A DNA stretch of 35,611 nucleotides from an uncultured Prevotellaceae bacterium (GCA_947167935.1 CAMVJU010000018.1:1-35611); one strand, 5' to 3'. Positions 23,368-30,818 are shown, counted from the first letter of the stretch. The notes: a model not told the origin generated them from the sequence alone. Made by a program: numbers and translations.

Positions 23368-24480
23368 TTATTCTATTGGTTTTTTGCGGATTAGTATTCG
23401 AGAATAGGGAACTTTTGCTTTTCCTGATTTAGGTTCTATAAATTCTAAATCTGTTCGTCCTCTATGGTTTTTATTTATTCCTAATTCTTTTGCAAGATCT
23501 CCGATTCCTAAACCTATGATTTCAAATTGTTCAGGACAATACCTATCGAGAAACGTAAGAGGTACACCCATAGCTCCATGATAGTCATCTGGTATTGCAT
23601 CTGAGTACGGAACGTCTATGCCATCAAAATTTACATATTGCTGATATCCGTTTTCACAAATATCCTTATGCTTTCCATAACGCATGTTGTCTTTCATAGA
23701 CATTAAGTTAAGCGGCTCATGACGGCGGCCATGCTCAAGGTTTGTAAACCAATGCACACCAGGAACACGAATATACTTGTTTCCTTTTTCATCAATACGA
23801 AGTGAAGGAGAATGAGTTTCATAATCTTTTGGAACCATAAACTCCCTATCTCCACTTAATATGGAAGGGCCAATCCATAGCTTGTTTTCTTTAATCAGAG
23901 GGAACACCTCCTTATAAGTCATTGCATTTTTGTTTCCAATTATCAAGAATTGTTTATTAGCCGAAATAATCCACGCCAAAAACTCTCTGAACAGAGAGAA
24001 AGGCGGATTCGTCACAATGATGTCCGCTTCATCACGCAGTTTGCAAACCTCTTTACTACGGAAGTCACCGTCACCTTCAAGATAGTGCCACTCCAAGTCA
24101 TCAATATCAATGACTCCGTTTTGGTTTGTATCATAAGAAAGTTCGAAAATCTTGCCTTTGATTCGTGTCTTATCAATATCAAACAAAGGACTTTCCGTCT
24201 CGAAGAGTGTAGGCTGGTAGTTCTTGTACCTTTTGCTCTCTACAGCATAGCTGGTAGAGATGAGCCGCTTCAATCCAAGTCGCTCATAGTTCTGTGCGAA
24301 GAACCGAGTGAAGTTACTCCACTCAGGATCATCACACGGCAAAAGCACCGTCTTGTCACGGAATGTGTCAGGGTTATACTCCAGATAGGCGTTTATCTCC
24401 TTCTGAATATCGGCATACTGCGTATAGAACTCATCATTCTTCGCCGCTTTCGCCGCACCAAGGTTTGTGTTTTTGGCCAT
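23368..24480 (-). CDS. EcoRI-type adenine-specific DNA methyltransferase
   Basis: 370 residues from ATG 24480; ATG 24507 would add 9 residues. Family members begin with a short basic Asn/Thr run and KAAKNDEFYTQYADI, as here. VLLPCDDPEWSNF (about 45-57) is the region expected to bind S-adenosylmethionine, and NPPFSLFREF (158-167) is the catalytic NPPF motif of N6-adenine methylases. It should methylate adenine in a specific sequence, protecting DNA from a partner nuclease. The partner here is not an EcoRI-like enzyme but the coupled DUF262-HNH protein. The 3' half of the gene is markedly AT-rich compared with the chromosomal neighbours, suggesting transfer. A long structured leader precedes it. 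Confidence 0.88.
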   Translation of the reverse strand: MAKNTNLGAAKAAKNDEFYTQYADIQKEINAYLEYNPDTFRDKTVLLPCDDPEWSNFTRFFAQNYERLGLKRLISTSYAVESKRYKNYQPTLFETESPLFDIDKTRIKGKIFELSYDTNQNGVIDIDDLEWHYLEGDGDFRSKEVCKLRDEADIIVTNPPFSLFREFLAWIISANKQFLIIGNKNAMTYKEVFPLIKENKLWIGPSILSGDREFMVPKDYETHSPSLRIDEKGNKYIRVPGVHWFTNLEHGRRHEPLNLMSMKDNMRYGKHKDICENGYQQYVNFDGIDVPYSDAIPDDYHGAMGVPLTFLDRYCPEQFEIIGLGIGDLAKELGINKNHRGRTDLEFIEPKSGKAKVPYSRILIRKKPIE

Positions 24481-24485
24481 AACGA

Positions 24486-24517
24486 TTGATAGTTTTAGTT
24501 TCTGCATCTACTATCAA
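24486..24517 (-). promoter_or_regulatory. Hairpin at the methylase translation start
   Basis: TTGATAGT and ACTATCAA form a perfect 8-bp stem around a 16-base loop. The loop holds the alternative ATG at 24507, and the stem ends five bases before ATG 24480. It could restrict ribosome access or select between the two starts. Confidence 0.5.
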
Positions 24518-24552
24518 TCACGCCAAGACGCAGAAAGTGTGATGCACCTTTT

Positions 24553-24779
24553 GCGTTCAGCTTCGAGGCAGCCTCGGAATGGAAACCCCGACAGTCTTAC
24601 AAGTATGCACCACACCTAAGTGTTAGTGCATTCGATATATAAGACTGTGCAAAATGCCCATTACGACACCTCACCACGTATTATCTCGTTGCGTTTTTAT
24701 TTCCAAGAAGTTTCCGAGGCTTTTGGCTGAACGCGAAATAATAGCGAATGCTTTAGTTAGTCCGGATTTCTCCCCGAAC
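24553..24779 (-). ncRNA. Candidate structured RNA: leader of the methylase operon or separate small RNA
   Basis: No ORF fits here, but several long complementary segments nest in order. Plus-strand coordinates: 24553-24561 with 24726-24734 (GCGTTCAGC, 9 bp), 24571-24579 with 24712-24720 (GCCTCGGAA, 9 bp), 24580-24585 with 24700-24705 (6 bp), 24591-24599 with 24640-24648 (ACAGTCTTA, 9 bp), 24605-24610 with 24626-24631 (6 bp) capped by ACAC-CTAA-GTGT. A further 7-bp hairpin near 24759-24778 opens the transcript. A -7 box at 24786-24793 drives it on the minus strand. The about 180-base core closed by a 9-bp stem resembles a riboswitch, a 6S-like RNA or another structured RNA. No known family was matched. 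Confidence 0.5.
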
Positions 24780-24785
24780 CGACGG

Positions 24786-24793
24786 CAAAGATA
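24786..24793 (-). promoter_or_regulatory. Bacteroidota -7 box (TATCTTTG) for the structured leader and methylase operon
   Basis: The minus strand reads TATCTTTG, an exact TAnnTTTG match. Transcription would begin near 24779, giving a leader of about 300 bases before the methylase ATG. The -33 region is weak. Confidence 0.6.
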
Positions 24794-24886
24794 CAAATAA
24801 TTTTGTAAATATGCGTAGTATTGTTAAAAAATTGAGAAAAAAAGTGGTTGGAGTGTCAAAACAGAACGGAATGCCAGAAAAATTTG

Positions 24887-24894
24887 TATCTTTA
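24887..24894 (+). promoter_or_regulatory. Possible -7 box (TATCTTTA) for the 567-residue protein
   Basis: TATCTTTA differs from TAnnTTTG in the last base and lies 20 bases before ATG 24915. It is divergent from the methylase promoter about 95 bases away. Confidence 0.45.
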
Positions 24895-24914
24895 CAAGCA
24901 AAATAAAGCAAGAT

Positions 24915-26618
24915 ATGGACAACCAGAACTTAAGCGTCAACTACGTGGCTCTGAAGCCACCCTACAAAATTATCAAATACGGAAACAAGATAGGTGTTCA
25001 GATAGGCACCCAGAGAGTTATTATTGCTGGCGGCAATCCTATCAGAACAGAGACTCACAATTACCCTGTAGTGGCTGCCGAAAATAGAATTACGGCCCTG
25101 AAAGATAATGATTTCCATCTGGATGAGAGCGGTGACGGCGAGGTTTGGGATGATGTTGAGACGAAGAATGTATCGGTGCTTTGTGATGTCGGTGTATGCC
25201 TTGAGTGGCAGCAGTTCATCAAAATACTGTGGCACGATCATGCCCGCCTTGACAATCCTCGTCAGTCGATAAATAAAGTATTCATATTTCAAAAAATAGT
25301 AAGCTACAATAAAAGTATGATGTTGCCTTCGCCAGGTCTGTATACATTACATCTTCGTACGGAGACATCCGAAGATGGCCTTCCCTGCGTGGTTCGCACG
25401 GAAAGGGACGACGTGTTTGCCCTAAACGTGGAATGGTCAGACAAAGAAGCCGATTTAGAAAACCGTTTGATCGCAGACCTTAGAAAGTATTTGCTTATTC
25501 TTTCGCCCAATCGCAGTACAAATTTCTGGCATATGCTCTACGAGACGAAAGAGGATAGGTTGCGTCCTTTGGTGGAGAGGCTGAATGCCAACCCCAAAGC
25601 TACCAGTTTCCGAGAACAAATAATGGCCTCATTTACAGTCACAGCTCTACCACCATACGAAGAAAAGGTCACTCCTATTGAACCCCAAAATACTCAGATG
25701 GAAGAAAGCGTTATGGATAAGAATTCTGCCAGCATTATGGAGTATGTAGATAATGTCAATAAGAATCCTGAGGCAATCATGAGCTTGGGCAAACTTGTTG
25801 CTAAAGCAAAGTTTGAATGGTTTTTTATGGAACCGATTATCCGTGGCCTTTCTGAGAAGTGGCTTATGGACAAGGCCATTCAGATAATAGTTGATACATG
25901 GAATGAATATGTGTCAAAGAAAGACGATATTTGTTATGTAAAAGAAGGATGCTTCAATCTGAAAATGCTTAAGCACATTTTTTTAGAAAAAGATCTTAAA
26001 TCCGTAAGGGATAGGGAGCTGGAGAGACGCGAGGTTAACGCTAGGTTCAACAGAATGGTATCCCCTAATTCCGAGCAAGAAGAGAAACCCCAGTTCAACT
26101 ACACAGAAGAAACATTTAAGAAGTCTGCCATGATAACTGACTTGCAATTGGATTTAGTTCTCGCTGAACTTATTGTTATGGGATGGATGCCTAAGACGAG
26201 CAGTCAGAGCGACTTCCACAAACTGTTTTCTGGAGTAACCGCCGAGTTCTTCCTTACATGGACAGGTAAGCCAGCACAGTTGCACGACTTCTTTGATATG
26301 CTGACAAAGAAGAAGGAGGTTAAGAAAAAGAAAGTGCAAGGATGGGTAACCCCTCGTGGAAACTATTTGAATATTGTCCGTTCCCATTTTAAAGACGAAA
26401 GCAACAAGTGGTTTGGTGAACTTAATCATGAGAGGCATATAGATGGTACTAATGACATCCTAACCAAGTTGGAGATAGTACTTGCCTATTCTGTTGACGA
26501 ATGTATTAATATGATGCAAACAATCGTTAGAGAACACAAAGATCTTCTTGAAAACATATATTTATCTGTAAAACCCGAGCATCCCTCTAATTATGGTAGA
26601 AAATCCAAAAGTGTGTAG
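24915..26618 (+). CDS. Unrecognised 567-residue protein, RteC-like C-terminus possible
   Basis: A soluble protein without signal peptide or membrane helices. The first 220 residues are mixed and unlike anything I recognise. A Gln/Glu-rich linker lies around 245-265. The rest is mainly helical. Near 445-520, FFLTWTGKPAQLHDFFDML followed by YLNIVRSHF and ELNHERHI resembles the LKWTG...L...I...F...IR pattern of RteC, a regulator from Bacteroides conjugative transposons, but the match is weak and from memory. The gene is AT-rich, divergent from the methylase operon, and followed by the primase-helicase gene, so it is probably part of acquired DNA. Its function is unknown; a regulator or mobile-element accessory protein is the best guess. 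Confidence 0.5.
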   Translation: MDNQNLSVNYVALKPPYKIIKYGNKIGVQIGTQRVIIAGGNPIRTETHNYPVVAAENRITALKDNDFHLDESGDGEVWDDVETKNVSVLCDVGVCLEWQQFIKILWHDHARLDNPRQSINKVFIFQKIVSYNKSMMLPSPGLYTLHLRTETSEDGLPCVVRTERDDVFALNVEWSDKEADLENRLIADLRKYLLILSPNRSTNFWHMLYETKEDRLRPLVERLNANPKATSFREQIMASFTVTALPPYEEKVTPIEPQNTQMEESVMDKNSASIMEYVDNVNKNPEAIMSLGKLVAKAKFEWFFMEPIIRGLSEKWLMDKAIQIIVDTWNEYVSKKDDICYVKEGCFNLKMLKHIFLEKDLKSVRDRELERREVNARFNRMVSPNSEQEEKPQFNYTEETFKKSAMITDLQLDLVLAELIVMGWMPKTSSQSDFHKLFSGVTAEFFLTWTGKPAQLHDFFDMLTKKKEVKKKKVQGWVTPRGNYLNIVRSHFKDESNKWFGELNHERHIDGTNDILTKLEIVLAYSVDECINMMQTIVREHKDLLENIYLSVKPEHPSNYGRKSKSV

Positions 26619-26715
26619 TAGGTAAACATATTATATTTTTCAGATATTTCAAAATTAGCGTAGATGGCTGTTGCGACAAGCTTTCTGCGCTTTTCTTTTG
26701 TGCCGCAGTTTCTCA

Positions 26716-26751
26716 AAAACCGACCTGAAAACCGACCTGAAAACCGACAAA
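26716..26751. repeat. Direct repeats AAAACCGACCTG x2 plus a partial third
   Basis: Two perfect 12-bp units at 26716-26727 and 26728-26739, then AAAACCGACAAA at 26740-26751. They lie 57 bases before the primase-helicase ATG and could be binding sites for a replication protein. Confidence 0.7.
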
Positions 26752-26808
26752 GAGGGCGCTTTTTCCCCATCATCAAGGAGCCCCATTTTAGCGGGGAATA
26801 GAAAAACA

Positions 26809-29586
26809 ATGGATTATAAAGACATCCTCCATCGCGTCCTCTCCGTAACCAACAACGGACTGGACATCATTTGTGAAGAGTGCCCGGCAGCTGCCGAAGT
26901 AGTAAACACAAAGAAGAAGTTCCGCTACCGACCTGACGAGCGTACCCCATCAGCCATGCTGAAACAAGCAAAGGATGGCAGTTGGCACATTTGCGACTAC
27001 GGCAAGGAAGGCAAAGAGGGCTGGCTGTCGGCGATTGACGTTTACATGGAGAATCGCGGCTGGGGCAAGGACATGTTTTCGATTGCTTTGCAGGAACTGG
27101 CAGAACGCCATGGAGTGCAAGACGAACTGAAAACTGGTGTGAACATGCCGGTCATTGAGCAGCGTACCGCTACCCCTGAGGAGCAGGAGCGCAAGGCATG
27201 GCTCGATCTCTTCGATGGCTTTGGTGGCATCAACCTCTCCACGTGGTTGCCGTTTGTCAAGCCCGAGCATCTGGCTGAGCTGAACTGGCATGCCGTCAAG
27301 GCTGTCTATTCAGTGAAAGACGACAAATTGACTATCCGTCAGGCTACCGCCACTTATCCCATCTTTGCCAAGCGTTGCCCCTATGTCAATGCAGAAGGGC
27401 GTGAGTTGTTCTTCTGGAAGGTTTACGAGCCGCTGAACCCCGACAAGGCTTTCCGCTTCCGTATCGTTGGCGACAAGCAGCCTGACTATATCTATGGTCT
27501 GGCTGAACTCATCCGTGCCTACCACCAAAACAACGACGAGAAGCTCAGTGAGGTGTTGTTGGTCAGTGGTTGCAGCGATGCTGTCAGTGCCCTGGCTATG
27601 GGCTGTCAGCCGATATGGCTCGACTCCGAGACCCGTCAGCTTACCACTGATCAGTTCTTCCTGTTGCTGAAGTATGCCAAGCGTGTTATCAACATTCCTG
27701 ACATCGATAGCACCGGCAAACGCATGGGCATCAGTCTGGCTTTAGCCATTCCGACACTCTACTCCGCATGGCTTACACAGGACGACTTCTACGGTCTGCA
27801 CGACAACCGTGGCCGTCTCTGTAAAGACCTGCGCGACTACCTGCGCCTGAATCCCACTCGCAAGGCGATGGGAAAACTGCTGGGAAGAGCACGTCAGGCA
27901 CAGTTCTGGATGGAACATACCGATGATAATGGGAACGTGTCGTACTCCATCTCTGATAAGTCGCTGTCCTATTTCCTTTGGCTCAAAGGCTTCTCTACCT
28001 TGAAAGACGATACGCTGAAGGAACCGCAGTACATTCGTGTGAAGGGTCATGTGGCCTATCGTATAAAGGCAAAGAGCATCGTGTCTTATCTGGATAAATG
28101 GTGTGAGCGCGAGGGACTTCCAGAGCCACTCATCAACAAACTAAAGGCCTCACGTCGTTTGCCGACCAATGGTGTGAGCCCTCTCGTCGAGCGTGATGAC
28201 TTGGACTTCAGCAGTGCTACGGCCACGTCTCAGCTGTTCTACTTCCGTAATGGAGCCGTGCTCGTTACTGCCGACAAGCTGACACGCCTGCAGCCGTCGC
28301 AGTCGGCCAATGGTCACTATGTCTGGGAGAACGCTGTCATCCAGCATGACTTCCGCGACATGAAGCCGCAGTTCGTCGTGACGAAGGACGATAAAGGTAA
28401 TCTTCACATTGCCATCAGTCCCGATGCCAAGAGCAAGCTGCTTCGTTTCTTAGTCAACACCTCTCGCCTTTACTGGCGCAAGAAGGATGAGCTGGATCAG
28501 GACCTGACTCCCGAAGAGATAGCTGAAGAAGAGCTCAGTCTGATTGTTAAGATCCTGAATATCGGATATATGCTGCACCGCTACAAGTCGAGTAGTGAGG
28601 CCAAGGCCACGCTTTGTCTCGACCATGCCATGAGCGACCGCGATGATGCCTGCAATGGTCGAAGCGGCAAGAGTTTCTATATCCATGCCCTCACCGAAAT
28701 CATGGTCAACTTCTTCGAAATCGATGGTCGAACGATGGACAGCAAAACCAACATGCAGTTCATTTATGCTGGTATGGACGAAACGACGAGTTTCATCAAG
28801 GTGGATGAGTGCTCGAAGGACTTCAACTTTGAGTATTTCTTTGGTCAGATTACCAACAACATCACGGTGGAGAAGAAGGGCAAGGATCCCGTCACCATAC
28901 CCTTCAACAAGGCTCCCAAGTTCATCTTTGGTACTAACTATGTCCTGAAGAAGCACGATCCTTCTACCGATGCCCGCATCTGGCCAGTTATCTTCAGCGA
29001 CTACTACCACAAGCAGACAGACATGAACGACTATCGTGAGACACGCACTATTCACGATGACTTCGATCAGGACTTGATGCGCGAGGACTATAGCGAGGCC
29101 GACTGGCAGGCTGACATACACCTGATGTTGGAATGCCTTCAGCTCTACTTGTCTTTGCCCGTCGGAGAGCGCCAACTGATGCCACCCATGCAGCGTATTC
29201 AGCAGCGCGAGGCCCAGGCGTCTGTCAGCAAGAGCTTCCGTCAATGGGCTGATGAGAACCTCGGTGAAGGTAGTGAATGGCTCGATCGTAAAGTACGTGC
29301 CGATGAACTGCTTAATGCCTACAATCAGGATATCGGTTATAAGTGCTCGCCTAAATCTTTCACCGAGCAGATGAAGAAGTGGTGTCAGTATGCAGAGCAT
29401 ATCCACTGCTATAACCCTGCTTCATGCACCGGTCAGAAGAAGGACGGCGACCGTTGGCAGGTACGCGAAGGTGACAAGCGCGTCAACTATTACTATATCC
29501 AGACCAAGGCTGCTGCAGAAGCTGCCAGCAAGACTGAGGCTACCCAGACCGACCTGTTCGCCACTACCGAGGATCTTCCATTCTAA
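26809..29586 (+). CDS. Primase/SF3-helicase-like replication protein (Toprim plus D5/P4-type helicase)
   Basis: 925 residues from ATG 26809. Module one (about 20-85) is a CHC2-like region (ICEECP, then FRYRPDERTPSAML and WHICDYG), though its zinc ligands look incomplete. Module two is Toprim-like (about 247-330): VLLVSGCSDAVSALAMG with DID at 298-300. Module three is an SF3-type helicase: Walker A in ACNGRSGKSFY (614-624), Walker B FIKVDEC (662-668), sensor PKFIFGTN (703-710) and Arg finger in DARIW (721-725). This is the layout of primase-helicases of P4-like and other mobile elements. The C-terminus TTEDLPF resembles the SSB acidic tip. A frame opening upstream at 26671 would cover the AAAACCGACCTG repeats, so 26809 is preferred. 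Confidence 0.8.
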   Translation: MDYKDILHRVLSVTNNGLDIICEECPAAAEVVNTKKKFRYRPDERTPSAMLKQAKDGSWHICDYGKEGKEGWLSAIDVYMENRGWGKDMFSIALQELAERHGVQDELKTGVNMPVIEQRTATPEEQERKAWLDLFDGFGGINLSTWLPFVKPEHLAELNWHAVKAVYSVKDDKLTIRQATATYPIFAKRCPYVNAEGRELFFWKVYEPLNPDKAFRFRIVGDKQPDYIYGLAELIRAYHQNNDEKLSEVLLVSGCSDAVSALAMGCQPIWLDSETRQLTTDQFFLLLKYAKRVINIPDIDSTGKRMGISLALAIPTLYSAWLTQDDFYGLHDNRGRLCKDLRDYLRLNPTRKAMGKLLGRARQAQFWMEHTDDNGNVSYSISDKSLSYFLWLKGFSTLKDDTLKEPQYIRVKGHVAYRIKAKSIVSYLDKWCEREGLPEPLINKLKASRRLPTNGVSPLVERDDLDFSSATATSQLFYFRNGAVLVTADKLTRLQPSQSANGHYVWENAVIQHDFRDMKPQFVVTKDDKGNLHIAISPDAKSKLLRFLVNTSRLYWRKKDELDQDLTPEEIAEEELSLIVKILNIGYMLHRYKSSSEAKATLCLDHAMSDRDDACNGRSGKSFYIHALTEIMVNFFEIDGRTMDSKTNMQFIYAGMDETTSFIKVDECSKDFNFEYFFGQITNNITVEKKGKDPVTIPFNKAPKFIFGTNYVLKKHDPSTDARIWPVIFSDYYHKQTDMNDYRETRTIHDDFDQDLMREDYSEADWQADIHLMLECLQLYLSLPVGERQLMPPMQRIQQREAQASVSKSFRQWADENLGEGSEWLDRKVRADELLNAYNQDIGYKCSPKSFTEQMKKWCQYAEHIHCYNPASCTGQKKDGDRWQVREGDKRVNYYYIQTKAAAEAASKTEATQTDLFATTEDLPF

Positions 29587-29603
29587 AGATTTCTGTCACT
29601 CAG

Positions 29604-29699
29604 TCACGCAGTCACATAGCGATTTCCATACCCGATCATTATCATACGGATTCATATTATTGATTCCAACTTTATGGAAATATATTAGTGACTGCGTGA
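29604..29699. other. Long imperfect hairpin downstream of the primase-helicase, candidate origin element or RNA
   Basis: TCACGCAGTCAC (29604-29615) is perfectly inverted as GTGACTGCGTGA (29688-29699), and ATTTCCATA (29622-29630) as TATGGAAAT (29673-29681). Between them is a symmetric 6-by-6 internal loop, and the 42-base top is AT-rich. The left arm also contains three octamers starting with GTCAC (29595-29618). Large hairpins beside replication genes often mark origins, but an RNA role is equally possible. Confidence 0.5.
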
Positions 29700-29761
29700 C
29701 AATTTATATCTTGTATTATATATCTCTCAGATCAGCAATACTTTAGGCTAATTTGAGAACT

Positions 29762-29803
29762 GTCACAAACCTCGTCACAAAGCTGTCGCAAAGATGTCAC
29801 ACA
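29762..29803 (+). repeat. Iteron-like repeats GTCACAAA x4 spaced about one helical turn
   Basis: GTCACAAA (29762-29769), GTCACAAA (29774-29781), GTCGCAAA (29785-29792) and GTCACACA (29796-29803) are spaced 12, 11 and 11 bases. Such phasing suits cooperative binding by an initiator or repressor. The array runs into the start codon of the small 51-residue ORF. Confidence 0.6.
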
Positions 29804-29949
29804 CAATTCTACTTCTCTTTACCAACAGATATGAACAGAAAAATGATGCGGAGCCTCCGGAATTATCTGCGGAGCCTCCAGAGATTTCTGAGGAGCCTCC
29901 GCAGCGTTCTGAGGAGCCTCCTGAGGATGTGCTATTTCTTGAAAAATAA
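29794..29949 (+). CDS. Tiny acidic proline-rich repeat protein (51 residues)
   Basis: ATG 29794 opens MSHTILLLFTNRYEQKND, then four heptapeptide repeats AEPPELS, AEPPEIS, EEPPQRS, EEPPEDV, ending LFLEK and TAA. The repeats come from four 21-bp DNA units at 29848-29931 (GCGGAGCCTCC type), whose differences are mostly consistent with keeping Glu-Pro-Pro. Conservation of the peptide pattern favours coding, although the neighbouring iterons overlap the start. It lies 207 bases after the primase-helicase gene. No family is recognised; an acidic, flexible partner or inhibitor is possible. Confidence 0.45.
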   Translation: MSHTILLLFTNRYEQKNDAEPPELSAEPPEISEEPPQRSEEPPEDVLFLEK

Positions 29950-30006
29950 TAGCTTATTTTCTTGAAAATAAATGGCTTAAAGTTTGGTAATCTCGATTAT
30001 TTTTTG

Positions 30007-30014
30007 TATCTTTG
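30007..30014 (+). promoter_or_regulatory. Bacteroidota promoter for the HU-family gene (TATCTTTG, with TTTG at -33)
   Basis: TATCTTTG at 30007-30014 matches TAnnTTTG. TTTG at 29983-29986 is spaced 20 bases upstream, the expected -33 position. This is the best-spaced promoter in the window. It gives a leader of about 155 bases before ATG 30175. Confidence 0.75.
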
Positions 30015-30021
30015 TACTGTT

Positions 30022-30078
30022 AACGAGGATGAGAACGAAGACGAAAAGCTTCGCTACGAAGACGAAAACGATAACGAA
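30022..30078 (+). repeat. Hexamer-type repeat AACGAA/GACGAA in the HU-gene leader
   Basis: Hexamers AACGAG, GATGAG, AACGAA, GACGAA (30022-30045), then after a break around a small CTTCG/CGAAG inverted repeat, GACGAA, AACGAT, AACGAA (30061-30078). They start 8 bases after the -7 box, so lie at the very 5' end of the transcript. The same repeat type is at 32264-32387. Confidence 0.75.
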
Positions 30079-30174
30079 AAAAGAGCCGGCCAATCGTAGC
30101 TCGTAATTCGAAATCGCAGGCTGAGCACTCGGAATTCCTTCCTCACAGTATAAACAATGTAAAGTTCTAAAGTT

Positions 30175-30723
30175 ATGATCAAATTGAATTTTTACAAGAA
30201 CAAGACGCAGGGTCACAAGAACTTCGGCAAGGTGTATGCCCGCGCAAAGAACAACAAGCCCATCGAGATTGAGGAGCTGGCCAAGCACATCCAGAGCCAC
30301 GGCTCGCCCTACACCAAGGACATCATCATCGGCGTGCTGAGCAAGATCGCAGGCTGCATCCGCGAGCTGGTGCTCGACGGCAACCCCGTGAAGATTGCCG
30401 ATCTGTGCATCTTCACTCCCGCCGTGACTACCTGTCCCGCCAACGATGCCGAGCACTTCACCCTCACCCGTGCCACCCGTGCTGGCGACGGCACCTACTC
30501 TGGCGGCAACATTGTCACCGTGCGCATGATGTGCCGCACCACCGGTGAGGCCACCCGCGAGCACATGACGCAGGATGCCGAGCTGGGCTACACCTCCCTG
30601 GCCGAGAAAATCAAGGCTGGTGAGCTGACTCTCTCCAACACCAAGGGCGAGTACATCAGTGGCCTCGGTAGCGGCAGTGGCAACTCCAGTGGATGGGGCG
30701 ATGAGCCGGTGGTGAATCCGTAG
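30175..30723 (+). CDS. HU-family DNA-binding protein (HU-HIG type)
   Basis: 182 residues. The first part (about 1-125) fits the HU-like domain of Bacteroidetes DNA-binding proteins: MIKLNFYKNKTQ, VYARAKNN, the IEELAKHIQSHG helix, then KDIIIGVLSKIAGCIRELVLDG with dimer-interface character, and ALCIF-like FTPAVTT strands. A more extended tail rich in Gly and Ser follows, ending GDEPVVNP. Such proteins bind DNA non-specifically and are abundant in Bacteroidales, often next to short smalltalk-type genes. None is visible directly after this one. It has a well-spaced promoter and a hexamer-repeat leader. Confidence 0.75.
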   Translation: MIKLNFYKNKTQGHKNFGKVYARAKNNKPIEIEELAKHIQSHGSPYTKDIIIGVLSKIAGCIRELVLDGNPVKIADLCIFTPAVTTCPANDAEHFTLTRATRAGDGTYSGGNIVTVRMMCRTTGEATREHMTQDAELGYTSLAEKIKAGELTLSNTKGEYISGLGSGSGNSSGWGDEPVVNP

Positions 30724-30724
30724 G

Positions 30725-30758
30725 ACCCACCCCCAACCCCTCCCGAGCGGGAGGGGAG
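30725..30758 (+). repeat. GC-rich palindromic dispersed repeat, copy 3
   Basis: ACCCACCCCCAACCCCTCCC-GAGC-GGGAGGGGAG begins two bases after the HU stop codon. It matches the 1378-1411 element, including position directly after a stop codon. Confidence 0.75.
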
Positions 30759-30791
30759 AGGGGGAAGGACGAAGGCTGCGAGTAAGCGAGA

Positions 30792-30818
30792 GCAATAACA
30801 AGCTTGCTTGATTATTGC
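30792..30818 (+). other. Strong hairpin in the HU 3' untranslated region
   Basis: GCAATAA (30792-30798) pairs with TTATTGC (30812-30818), and inner AAGC with GCTT. It lies between the palindromic repeat and the terminator at 30882, so it is transcribed with the HU gene. Confidence 0.5.

Noticed and set aside
24553..24734. Retron msr-msd locus
   Set aside because: The closing inverted repeat resembles retron a1/a2, but no reverse transcriptase gene exists in the window.
28450..29406. 318-residue minus-strand open frame
   Set aside because: It is antisense to the helicase part of the primase-helicase, which has intact Walker motifs.
21912..29950. A complete integrative element with integrase and att sites
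   Set aside because: The region is AT-rich in part and has a replication gene, but no integrase, relaxase or flanking direct repeats were found in the window, so element borders cannot be set.
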